Below are positions 1-6,255 of a stretch of DNA of 12,616 bases, one piece after another. Under the pieces are notes generated by a model. The model saw only the letters and a list, made by a program, of their open reading frames with translations. It did not search any database and was not told the DNA's origin. Position 1 is the first letter of the stretch, and the number at the start of each line of letters is the position of its first letter. The translations under genes were made by a program, and so were the position numbers. Origin of the DNA: an uncultured Bacteroidales bacterium (GTDB lineage: Bacteria; Bacteroidota; Bacteroidia; Bacteroidales; UBA932); assembly GCA_946405485.1 (NCBI GenBank), contig CAMJHJ010000052.1, positions 1 through 12,616 of the forward strand, in the 5' to 3' direction.

Positions 1-1714
1 TGCCGGCGAGCTTGTGGTACATGCGGAAGTAGTTCTGGAGGGTGATGGTCGCGAAGGTCTGCGTCGCGGCCTCGACCTTGACGTCTTCCTTGGCTTCAAC
101 GGCCTGGTGCAGTCCGTCGCTCCAGCGGCGGCCTTCCATGATACGGCCGGTGGACTCGTCGACGATCTTGACCTTGTTGTCCACGATCACGTAGTCCACG
201 TCCTTCTGGAACATGGCGTAAGCCTTGAGGAGCTGGATGACGGTGTGGACGCGTTCGCTCTTGATGGAGAATTCTTCCATCAGGGCGTCTTTCTTCTCCT
301 GCTTCTCGGCAAGGGAGAGGTCGGACTTGGTGATCTCGGCGATCTGGCTGCCCACGTCGGGCAGGACGAAGAAATTGTCGTCGTGGATGCTGTTGGCAAG
401 GACTTCGTGGCCCTTGTCGGTCATGTCGACGGAGTTCTGCTTCTCATTGATGACGAAGTAGAGGGGATCCGTGACGACGGGCATCTCCTTTTCGTTGTCC
501 TGCATGTAGTAGTTCTCCGACTTCTGGAGGATGACCTTCATGCCGGGCTCGCTGAGGAACTTGATGAGAGGCTGGTACTTGGGCAGGCCCTTGTGGCAAC
601 GGAGCAGCAGTTTGCCGCCTTCGGCTTCATCACCGGCGGCGATCAGCTTCTTGGCCTCGTTGAGGGTCTGGGTGACGAAGGCGCGCTGAGCCTGGTAGAG
701 GCGCTCGACGTGCGGGCGGAACTCCATGAACTGCGCGTCGTCCTCGGCTTTCGGCACGGGGCCGGAAATGATGAGCGGGGTGCGGGCGTCGTCGATGAGG
801 ACGGAGTCCACCTCGTCCACGATGGCGTAATGGTGCTTGCGCTGGACCGTGTCGGTGATGTTGACCGCCATGTTGTCGCGCAGGTAGTCGAAGCCGAATT
901 CGTTGTTGGTGCCGAAGGTGATGTCGCAGTTGTAAGCTCTTTTGCGGGCGTCCGAGTTGGGCTCGTGCTTGTCGATGCAGTCCACGCTCAGGCCATGGAA
1001 CTGGTAGAGCGGTCCCATCCACTCCGAGTCACGCTTGGAGAGGTAGTCGTTGACCGTGACGACATGCACGCCCTTGCCGGCCAGGGCATTGAGGAAGACG
1101 GGGAGCGTCGCGACGAGGGTCTTACCTTCACCGGTCGCCATTTCCGCGATCTTGCCCTGGTGCAGGACGACGCCGCCGATGAGCTGTACGTCGTAGTGGA
1201 CCATGTCCCAAGTCGTTTCGTTGCCGCCTGCGACCCAGTGGTTGTGCCAGATGGCGGTGTCTCCGTCGATGTCGACGAAATCCTTGCCGGCTGCGGCCAG
1301 GGCGCGGTCGAAATCGGTGGCGGTGACGCGGATGGATTCGTTCTCCTTGAATCGGCGTGCGGTGGATTTCATGATGGCGAAGGCTTCGGGAAGGATCTCG
1401 TCGAGGGCCTTCTCGATGGCCTCATCCTCGTCCTTGACCAACTTCTCGGACTCTCCGGCCAGTTTTTCCTTTTCGGAGACGGGGATGTCCCTTTCCATTT
1501 CCTCCCTGATCTCATCGGCCCGGCGCTCGAAGGGAGCCTCGACGGCGAGGAGCTTCTCGCGCAAGACGGCGCTGTGGGCGCGGAGTTCATCGTCCGAGAG
1601 CGCATCGATCTCAGGGTAGAGGGCGAGGATCTTGTTAAGGACGGGCTTGACCTGCTTCATATCCCGGTCGGACTTGGATCCGAACACGGCTTTCAATATT
1701 CCGGCTACTGACAT
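1..1714 (-). CDS. secA: Preprotein translocase ATPase SecA (N-terminal part, cut by window edge)
   Basis: SecA is the motor ATPase that binds unfolded preproteins at the inner membrane and pushes them through SecYEG. The visible 571 residues begin [12 protein letters not shown] and read without interruption to [13 protein letters not shown], just before the family's MTGTA motif, so the C-terminal part lies outside the window. Walker A MATGEGKT is at residues 192-199 and the Walker B/DEAD-like DEVD at 300-303, followed by a near-canonical [13 protein letters not shown]. The segment [13 protein letters not shown] just before Walker A is also characteristic. In E. coli the LQNYF segment lies near residue 390; here it is near 560, matching the longer Bacteroidota SecA with extra N-terminal and preprotein cross-linking sequence. 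The ATG at 1714 is chosen because a TAnnTTTG promoter box lies about 20 bases upstream. No Shine-Dalgarno is visible. Identification is essentially certain. Confidence 0.98.
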   Translation of the reverse strand, partial: MSVAGILKAVFGSKSDRDMKQVKPVLNKILALYPEIDALSDDELRAHSAVLREKLLAVEAPFERRADEIREEMERDIPVSEKEKLAGESEKLVKDEDEAIEKALDEILPEAFAIMKSTARRFKENESIRVTATDFDRALAAAGKDFVDIDGDTAIWHNHWVAGGNETTWDMVHYDVQLIGGVVLHQGKIAEMATGEGKTLVATLPVFLNALAGKGVHVVTVNDYLSKRDSEWMGPLYQFHGLSVDCIDKHEPNSDARKRAYNCDITFGTNNEFGFDYLRDNMAVNITDTVQRKHHYAIVDEVDSVLIDDARTPLIISGPVPKAEDDAQFMEFRPHVERLYQAQRAFVTQTLNEAKKLIAAGDEAEGGKLLLRCHKGLPKYQPLIKFLSEPGMKVILQKSENYYMQDNEKEMPVVTDPLYFVINEKQNSVDMTDKGHEVLANSIHDDNFFVLPDVGSQIAEITKSDLSLAEKQEKKDALMEEFSIKSERVHTVIQLLKAYAMFQKDVDYVIVDNKVKIVDESTGRIMEGRRWSDGLHQAVEAKEDVKVEAATQTFATITLQNYFRMYHKLAG

Positions 1715-1734
1715 AGTATCAAAATTAAAACTTA

Positions 1735-1742
1735 CAAATATA
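1735..1742 (-). promoter_or_regulatory. Bacteroidota -7 promoter box for secA
   Basis: On the minus strand this reads TATATTTG, an exact match to the TAnnTTTG element of the Bacteroidota primary sigma factor. It lies 20 bases before the secA ATG. No TTG is present 18-21 bases further upstream; that position is occupied by the U-tract of the upstream tRNA terminator, so this promoter has only one of the two consensus elements. Confidence 0.7.
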
Positions 1743-1755
1743 AAGAGATTATTGC

Positions 1756-1786
1756 AGAAAAAGAAACGCCACCCGTTTGGGTGGCG
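1756..1786 (-). terminator. Rho-independent terminator after tRNA-Gly
   Basis: On the minus strand an 8-bp perfect stem CGCCACCC / GGGTGGCG with loop AAAC (1767-1786) is followed by TTTCTTTTTCT (1756-1766). It starts directly after the encoded CCA of tRNA-Gly, so it ends that transcript and insulates secA. Confidence 0.88.
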
Positions 1787-1787
1787 C

Positions 1788-1862
1788 TGGAGCGGAAAAC
1801 GGGATTCGAACCCGCGACCCTCGGCTTGGGAAGCCGATGCTCTACCACTGAGCTACTTCCGC
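1788..1862 (-). tRNA. tRNA-Gly (anticodon CCC), CCA encoded
   Basis: The minus strand folds into a full cloverleaf. The acceptor stem is GCGGAAG with TTTCCGC (one G-U), the D-arm is GCTC...GAGC, the anticodon stem TCGGC/GCCGA holds loop TTCCCAA (anticodon CCC, reading GGG), and the T-arm is GCGGG TTCGAAT CCCGT. The discriminator is T and CCA is encoded at 1788-1790. It is a single tRNA gene with its own promoter and terminator, not part of a cluster. Confidence 0.97.
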
Positions 1863-1872
1863 GATCGGAATG

Positions 1873-1902
1873 CAAATATAGGCATTATTTTGAAAATATC
1901 AA
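1873..1902 (-). promoter_or_regulatory. Promoter of tRNA-Gly (TTG-N19-TATATTTG)
   Basis: Both Bacteroidota consensus elements are present on the minus strand: TTG at 1900-1902, a 19-bp spacer, and TATATTTG at 1873-1880. The box ends 10 bases before the tRNA 5' end, so transcription should start only a few bases ahead of the mature tRNA. The TTG overlaps the last bases of the upstream phosphoesterase gene. Confidence 0.85.
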
Positions 1903-2912
1903 GGCATCGGCTCGAGGGTGACCTCGTAGTAGCCGCCTTCGGCATTGGCGTTGGTGACGAACTGGGGCCATCCGTCGACGAGGCTGAAGGACTGCTTGTG
2001 GATGTGTCCGGAGAAAGTGGCGAGGATACGGTGCTCCCTGCAGGCTTTTCCGACGGTTTTCCAGAAAGCGTAGGTCGTCGCATTGTGGCCATCCACCGGC
2101 CACTTCGGGCGGCGTTCGGCGCGGAATCCCCGGTCGTGGGCTTCGTTCCAGTCGGGATTGCCGCAACCGTAGGAGACACCGAAGCCCGGCGCATAGAAGG
2201 GGATGTGGCTGAAAAGCAGTTTCGGCTGCCTTCCGCGCGCTTCGCGTTTAAGGGCGGCGAGTTGCTCAGGCAGGATCTCATACACTCCGTTGTCCAGGAA
2301 GATCAGTTTGACTCCTTTTATGTCTACGCTGTACATCAGGTGGTCGTGACCCTTGTACAGGGGCGCGAGGCGCTCCCGGGTCCATTTCTCCCGAAGCTCG
2401 ATTTCCGTGCCGTCCATCCCTTCATAATGCCAGTCGTGGTTGCCGGTGGTGTAGAACCAGGGTATGCCGGTCTCATCCAGGAGCTTGACTGCCAGCTCGA
2501 TGCCGGCCTCGGAGGGGTAGCTCACGATGTCGCCGAGCAGGGCGATGGCATCGGCGCCCCGCTCCTTGGCGAGGGCGAGCGTCTTGCGGAATTCAGCCTC
2601 CGGGTCAGTACTCTCGCGGGAATAGATGTCCCGCGTCTGGTTGTAGGCGGCAGCCATGCGCTTGCTATACTCCCGGTACGGGTCCTCGCGTGCGTCGCTC
2701 AGGAAGAGGTGCGTGTCGGAAATAACGAAGATCTTGACCGTTTCCTTGATTTCCGGGGAATAGATGCGGACAAAAGGACCGTCCTGCGAAATGGCCAGGG
2801 GCGCGCGCCGGAGCAGGTCGGGGCGCTGCTGTCCAGGCGTTTGCGGGAAGGCTGAGACCGAGGACAGGAAACAGGTGGCAAGGATTGAAAGGAAATAAAC
2901 GATCTTCTTCAT
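1899..2912 (-). CDS. Exported calcineurin-like metallophosphoesterase
   Basis: A 337-residue protein of the calcineurin-like phosphoesterase superfamily, predicted to hydrolyse phosphoester bonds outside the cytoplasm with a two-metal centre; the substrate is unknown. The N-terminus MKKIVYFLSILATCFLSS is a signal peptide, probably cut after VSA near residue 21. Cys14 sits in LATC, a poor lipobox, so a type I signal is preferred. All five superfamily motifs are present in order: SDTH (D66, H68), GDIV (D128), GNHD (N158, H159), SHIP (H236) and GHIH (H303, H305), so the enzyme should be active. It begins only 12 bases after the T-run of the hpf terminator, and I see no TAnnTTTG box or Shine-Dalgarno in front of it. 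It is probably expressed by read-through from cca-xerC-hpf or from a promoter I cannot recognise. The family is secure, the substrate open. Confidence 0.93.
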   Translation of the reverse strand: MKKIVYFLSILATCFLSSVSAFPQTPGQQRPDLLRRAPLAISQDGPFVRIYSPEIKETVKIFVISDTHLFLSDAREDPYREYSKRMAAAYNQTRDIYSRESTDPEAEFRKTLALAKERGADAIALLGDIVSYPSEAGIELAVKLLDETGIPWFYTTGNHDWHYEGMDGTEIELREKWTRERLAPLYKGHDHLMYSVDIKGVKLIFLDNGVYEILPEQLAALKREARGRQPKLLFSHIPFYAPGFGVSYGCGNPDWNEAHDRGFRAERRPKWPVDGHNATTYAFWKTVGKACREHRILATFSGHIHKQSFSLVDGWPQFVTNANAEGGYYEVTLEPMP

Positions 2913-2924
2913 GATCAGTACGAT

Positions 2925-2951
2925 AAAAAAGGGTGACCGTCAAGGCCACCC
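2925..2951 (-). terminator. Rho-independent terminator after hpf
   Basis: The minus-strand transcript forms GGGUGGCC-UUGAC-GGUCACCC, an 8-bp stem with one G-U pair (2931-2951), followed directly by six U (2925-2930). The G-U pairing would be an A-C mismatch in the opposite transcript, which fixes the orientation. It should end the cca-xerC-hpf transcript, fully or partly. Confidence 0.85.
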
Positions 2952-2962
2952 CGGTAAAAAAC

Positions 2963-3256
2963 TTATGCTTCGATGCGTTTCTCCCTGGCGCGCGTGAGTT
3001 TTTCCTTCATGGCGTCCGCGCATTCTGTGACGGCGTCCTCAAAGGTTTTGGCATTGCGCTGGATGATCAGCTCCTCGCCGGGGATGTGGATCTGGAGCTT
3101 GCAATCCTTGTTGTCCGGCTCGTGGAGCAGGGTCAGCGTCACGTCGACTTCCTTGACTCCTTCATAGAAACGTTCCAGTTTCGCCACTTTCTTTTCGACG
3201 AATGCGATCAGTTTCTGATCGGCGTCGAACTTGAGGGATTTGATGTTAATGTCCAT
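2963..3256 (-). CDS. hpf: Ribosome hibernation-promoting factor, short form (HPF/RaiA family)
   Basis: A 97-residue cytoplasmic protein of the HPF/YfiA/RaiA family (sigma-54 modulation protein S30AE domain). Family members bind in the decoding channel of the 30S subunit and inactivate or dimerise ribosomes when growth slows. The sequence shows the short beta-alpha-beta-beta-beta-alpha form: MDINIKSLKF, then a helix ending FVEKKVAKLERF, strands VDVTLTLLHE and CKLQIHIPGEELII, and the final helix TFEDAVTECADAMKEKL with a basic tail. The C-terminal dimerisation domain of long HPF is absent. The ATG at 3256 lies inside the end of xerC (11-base overlap) and is preceded by a very strong Shine-Dalgarno, AGGAGGT, the only one I see in this window. 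A terminator follows the stop codon. Family assignment is firm; whether it acts as HPF (100S formation) or RaiA is not readable from sequence. Confidence 0.95.
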   Translation of the reverse strand: MDINIKSLKFDADQKLIAFVEKKVAKLERFYEGVKEVDVTLTLLHEPDNKDCKLQIHIPGEELIIQRNAKTFEDAVTECADAMKEKLTRAREKRIEA

Positions 3257-4241
3257 TGTTACCTCCTCTTTTTGCCCTGGGATGGGCGGTTTGATACACA
3301 GTTCTCAGTTTCTCGATGGAGTTGTGCGTGTACACCTGGGTCGCGGCGAGCGAAGCGTGTCCGAGCAGTTCCTTGATGGAATTGAGGTCCGTCCCATTGT
3401 CCAGCAGCTCTGTCGCCAGCGTGTGCCGGAGCACATGGGGAGATTTCCTCCCGTTGATGCTCTCGACCGCTCCGAGCTCTTGCTTGATGGCCCTGTCCAC
3501 ATAGACGGGATAGAGCGGTCGCCCTTTCGCCGTCAGCAGGAGGGCCCTCCCGGGCGTAGCCTGCAGTCCTGTCATCGATTCAACCGATTGTAAATATAAT
3601 GAAATTTCTTCACAAAGACCAGCGACCAGTGGAATTTCCCGCATTTTATCTCCTTTTCCGTGCACGTTCAGGGTCCGGCGCCCGAAATCGACAGAGCCGA
3701 CAGTCAGGGAGATCAGTTCCGAACGACGGATTCCCGCGCAATAGAGAAACGAGACGATCAGGCGGCGCAGTCTTCGTTCATAGGATTCTATGGCCTGTGG
3801 ATCTGCTGGGTTGTGTTCGCAGAGAGTCCGGAGCCCGTCAAGCGCCTTCTCGTCGGCAAAGCGGTCCGTGTCCTCGAAATATTTCTTCATCGACTCTTCC
3901 CGATAAAAAACAGGCAGGCGCTTGGACGTCTTGGGACGGCTGATGAGCCGGACGGGGTTGGATGTGATCAACTCCCGATGGATCAGATATTTGCAGAAAC
4001 TGCTCAAGACGCTGAGGTGCAGGTTGACGGTACGGGGATCCTCCTTGCGCTCGTCCAGCAGGAAGACCTCATAGTTGCGGATGACGGGGGGCTTGAGGGC
4101 GGCGAGGAGCGCCTCGTCGGTCGCCTCTCCTTCCAGCGCCTGGGTCGCAAAACCGTCCAGGACTTCACGATAGATGGCCTGGGTCCTGGACGAATAACGC
4201 CGGACCGTACGGATATAATCTATGAATTCGTCAGTCAGCAT
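3246..4241 (-). CDS. xerC: Tyrosine recombinase, XerC type
   Basis: A 331-residue site-specific tyrosine recombinase, in all likelihood the XerC partner of the XerCD pair that resolves chromosome dimers at dif. The N-terminal SAM-like DNA-binding domain covers about residues 1-95. The catalytic domain contains the complete active site: R172 in GIRRSEL, K196 in HGKGDKM, H269 and R272 in HVLRHT, H295 in LGHAS, and the nucleophile Y304 in TQVYTH. The distance from LPVFYREES to GIRRSEL is about 26 residues longer than in E. coli XerD, an insertion around residues 125-152. It sits 9 bases after cca and overlaps hpf by 11 bases, so all three are one operon. The xerC-hpf pairing is a recurrent arrangement in Bacteroidota, which favours a housekeeping XerC over a mobile-element integrase. 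No Shine-Dalgarno precedes the ATG. Confidence 0.92.
   Translation of the reverse strand: MLTDEFIDYIRTVRRYSSRTQAIYREVLDGFATQALEGEATDEALLAALKPPVIRNYEVFLLDERKEDPRTVNLHLSVLSSFCKYLIHRELITSNPVRLISRPKTSKRLPVFYREESMKKYFEDTDRFADEKALDGLRTLCEHNPADPQAIESYERRLRRLIVSFLYCAGIRRSELISLTVGSVDFGRRTLNVHGKGDKMREIPLVAGLCEEISLYLQSVESMTGLQATPGRALLLTAKGRPLYPVYVDRAIKQELGAVESINGRKSPHVLRHTLATELLDNGTDLNSIKELLGHASLAATQVYTHNSIEKLRTVYQTAHPRAKRGGNNGH
3261..3267 (-). promoter_or_regulatory. Strong Shine-Dalgarno of hpf inside the xerC 3' end
   Basis: The minus strand reads AGGAGGT, four bases before the hpf ATG. It also encodes part of the last XerC residues (KRGGNNGH). Bacteroidota genes normally lack such sites, and no other gene start in this window has one. 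Confidence 0.85.
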
Positions 4242-4250
4242 GGGCGAACG

Positions 4251-5786
4251 TTATAGGTCACGGACCGGCGTGAGGCCGAGGCCGGCGGCGATCGTGCGCA
4301 TCAGCGCGTCCGCCTCTTCGAAGTTGTTGCCGATGCGGCCGTCCAGGATGGCTTCCTTGATCTCTTCCTTGATGACACCGATCACTTTGCCCGGGCCGAT
4401 CCCGTATACTTCCATGATATGCTCTCCCGTGACGGGGTTCTTGAAGCAGCGGATCTGGTCCCGCGCTTCGACTTCGGCCATCTTGTGCAGCACGAGTTCG
4501 AAGTTGGAACGGATGCGGGCGACCTTGGCGGGATTCTTCGAAGTGATGTCCGCGTTGCACAGGAGCATCAGGTCGTCGATGTCGTTGCCGGCGTCGAAAA
4601 GCAGCCGGCGCACCGCGCTGTCCGTCACCCCGTCATCTACCAGCGCGATGGGACGCAGGTGCAGGCGCACGAGTTTCTGGACATACTTCATCTTCTCGTT
4701 GAGGGGCATCATCAAGCCCTTGAAGATGCGCGGGACCATCTTGGCGCCGATGATCTCGTGACCGTGGAAGGTCCATCCGGTCGCGGGGTCGTAGCGTTTG
4801 GAGGCCGGCTTGCCGATGTCGTGCAGGAGAGCGGCCCAGCGGAGCCAGACATTGGGCTCGGTGCGTACCGAGGCGACCCAGCCGTCACCGTCCAGCTCCG
4901 GGGTGAAATCCTGGAGACGGCCCTCGGCGATGGCCTGTACCTCCGCTGCGGCCACGTTGTCCACCACCATGAGGGTATGGGAGAAATTATCCTTATGCCC
5001 CCGGCCTTCGATGGTCTCGACCCCTTTGAGGGCCAGCAGGTCGGGGAGGATATATTCAAGCAATCCCGTCTCTTCCATGAGCCGGAAGGCTTCGGAAGGG
5101 CGGGGGGTGACCAGCATCTTGTTCAGCTCCTCGACGATGCGTTCCTTGGAGAGGATCGTCAGGCGGTCCTTCATCCGCCGCATCGAGTCGAGTGACTCCG
5201 GCACGATGGTGAACTGCAATTCCGGCGTACTGAGCTTGGTGGCGAAACGGATCGCACGCAGCATGCGCAGGGGATCATCGGAATAGGTGGTGTCGGGCTC
5301 CAGCGGGGTGCGGATGATGCCTGCAGCGAGGTCGCGGATGCCCCCGAAAGGGTCAACCAGTTCTCCGAAGGAATCCTCCTGGAGGCTGAATGCCATCGCG
5401 TTGATGGTGAAGTCGCGGCGCAGCTGGTCATCCTCGAGCGTACCGTCTTCGACGATGGGTTTGCGGGATTCGCGCCGGTAAGACTCCTTACGGGCGCCGA
5501 CGAATTCAATCTCATCGCCGTGGTACTTGAGCATCGCCGTGCCGAAATTCTTGAACAGGGAGACTTGCGTATGCGTGTGCTCCCTTTCCCGGATGCGGGC
5601 ACCGACGGCCTCGGCCAGCGCCATCCCGTTGCCTTCGACGACGATGTCGATGTCGTTGCAGGGACGTCCCAGGAAACAGTCGCGCACATATCCGCCGATG
5701 ACAAAGGCCCGCACGCCCGTTTCGCGGGCGACGTCGGACACAATCTTGAAAATCGGCCGGTCGAGATATCCTTCGATGATGGTCAT
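4251..5786 (-). CDS. cca: CCA tRNA nucleotidyltransferase with HD domain
   Basis: A 511-residue class II nucleotidyltransferase of the poly(A) polymerase/CCA-adding family, which builds or repairs the 3' CCA of tRNAs. The head domain has GGYVRD (from residue 31) and NDIDIV with the two catalytic aspartates D45 and D47; RRDFTINAMA follows at 123, and YSDDPLRMLRAIRFA in the neck. A metal-dependent HD domain follows: NFSHTL with H269, ALLHDIGK with H322/D323, and HGHE near 341-344. The open frame extends to a TTG at 5810, but that codon lies inside the -7 promoter box. The ATG at 5786 (MTIIEGYLDRP) is therefore the better start, about 20 bases from the expected transcription start. It is first in the cca-xerC-hpf operon. 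Specificity (CCA-adding versus poly(A) polymerase) is not proven, but the adjacent tmRNA lacks an encoded CCA, so such an activity is needed. Confidence 0.93.
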   Translation of the reverse strand: MTIIEGYLDRPIFKIVSDVARETGVRAFVIGGYVRDCFLGRPCNDIDIVVEGNGMALAEAVGARIREREHTHTQVSLFKNFGTAMLKYHGDEIEFVGARKESYRRESRKPIVEDGTLEDDQLRRDFTINAMAFSLQEDSFGELVDPFGGIRDLAAGIIRTPLEPDTTYSDDPLRMLRAIRFATKLSTPELQFTIVPESLDSMRRMKDRLTILSKERIVEELNKMLVTPRPSEAFRLMEETGLLEYILPDLLALKGVETIEGRGHKDNFSHTLMVVDNVAAAEVQAIAEGRLQDFTPELDGDGWVASVRTEPNVWLRWAALLHDIGKPASKRYDPATGWTFHGHEIIGAKMVPRIFKGLMMPLNEKMKYVQKLVRLHLRPIALVDDGVTDSAVRRLLFDAGNDIDDLMLLCNADITSKNPAKVARIRSNFELVLHKMAEVEARDQIRCFKNPVTGEHIMEVYGIGPGKVIGVIKEEIKEAILDGRIGNNFEEADALMRTIAAGLGLTPVRDL

Positions 5787-5807
5787 TATTTTTGGTTCTC
5801 CCTGCTG

Positions 5808-5815
5808 CAAATGTA
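5808..5815 (-). promoter_or_regulatory. Bacteroidota -7 promoter box for the cca operon
   Basis: On the minus strand this reads TACATTTG, an exact TAnnTTTG match 21 bases before the chosen cca ATG. No TTG stands 19 bases upstream; that position falls on the -7 box of the divergent gene. It rules out the upstream TTG codon at 5810 as the start of cca. Confidence 0.72.
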
Positions 5816-5828
5816 ATCATTTTTCGCG

Positions 5829-5836
5829 TATCTTTG
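5829..5836 (+). promoter_or_regulatory. Bacteroidota -7 promoter box for the 5842 gene
   Basis: TATCTTTG matches TAnnTTTG exactly and ends only 5 bases before the ATG at 5842, so the transcript would have almost no leader. No TTG lies at the expected upstream distance; that position is occupied by the cca -7 box. Confidence 0.65.
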
Positions 5837-5841
5837 CGTAG

Positions 5842-6255
5842 ATGGCTGCCACACCGAGAATCTGGGATCCGCTGCGGCGGAAAAAAGTTGCTCTGACGCC
5901 CGAGGAAAGGGTGCGTCAGTGGATGATCGGTGTGCTGGGGGAGGTTTCCAGCGTACCGCGTCACCAGATGATGAGCGAGGTGGAGCTGCATTTCGGTTCG
6001 TCCGACAAGCTGTGGCGGGCAGACATACTGGTCTATGGGCCGGGAGGAGCGCCTCTGGCGGTCGTGGAGTGCAAGCGGCCTGAGGTCGCGCTGACACCTG
6101 CCGTGCTGGAGCAGGCCCTGCGCTACAACCTGGTGCTGGGCGTGAAATGCCTGGTGATTACCAACGGGAACGAGACGCGGGTGTTCGTGCGTTCCGGAGA
6201 CTCCTGGACCGGGGCGGACCATTTCCTGACTTACGAAGAAATGTTGCAGATATGA
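5842..6255 (+). CDS. Type I restriction HsdR N-terminal-like domain protein (PD-(D/E)XK fold)
   Basis: A 137-residue cytoplasmic protein resembling the N-terminal nuclease domain of type I restriction HsdR subunits (HSDR_N_2-type), here as a free-standing single domain. Visible nuclease-fold signatures are ADILVYG with D61, VVECKRP with E76 and K78 (the D...E-x-K core), and a following helix QALRYN (Q91, Y95) like the QxxxY motif of this superfamily, then a strand CLVITNGN. No helicase domain, methylase or specificity subunit is nearby, so this is not a restriction system. Stand-alone proteins of this kind are common in Bacteroidota genomes, but their function is not established to my knowledge. 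The ATG is 5 bases from a TATCTTTG promoter box, so translation may be leaderless. Its stop codon overlaps the next start as ATGA. Confidence 0.85.
   Translation: MAATPRIWDPLRRKKVALTPEERVRQWMIGVLGEVSSVPRHQMMSEVELHFGSSDKLWRADILVYGPGGAPLAVVECKRPEVALTPAVLEQALRYNLVLGVKCLVITNGNETRVFVRSGDSWTGADHFLTYEEMLQI

Noticed and set aside
14..1711. Long plus-strand open frame opposite secA
   Set aside because: It is the same codon register as secA read on the other strand, where high G+C removes stops. Its product is low-complexity (V, D, L, G, E rich) with no family signature, while the minus strand encodes unmistakable SecA.
3246..4241. Tyrosine recombinase as sign of an integrative element or phage
   Set aside because: It is within a cca-xerC-hpf housekeeping operon; there are no attachment-site repeats, excisionase, relaxase or phage genes nearby.
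5787..5810. Upstream TTG start giving a 519-residue CCA-adding enzyme
   Set aside because: The TTG lies inside the TACATTTG promoter box, so it would not be in the transcript; the ATG at 5786 fits.
5842..6255. Part of a type I restriction-modification or other defence island
   Set aside because: Only the small N-terminal-like domain is present; no HsdM, HsdS, helicase or other defence gene exists in the window.
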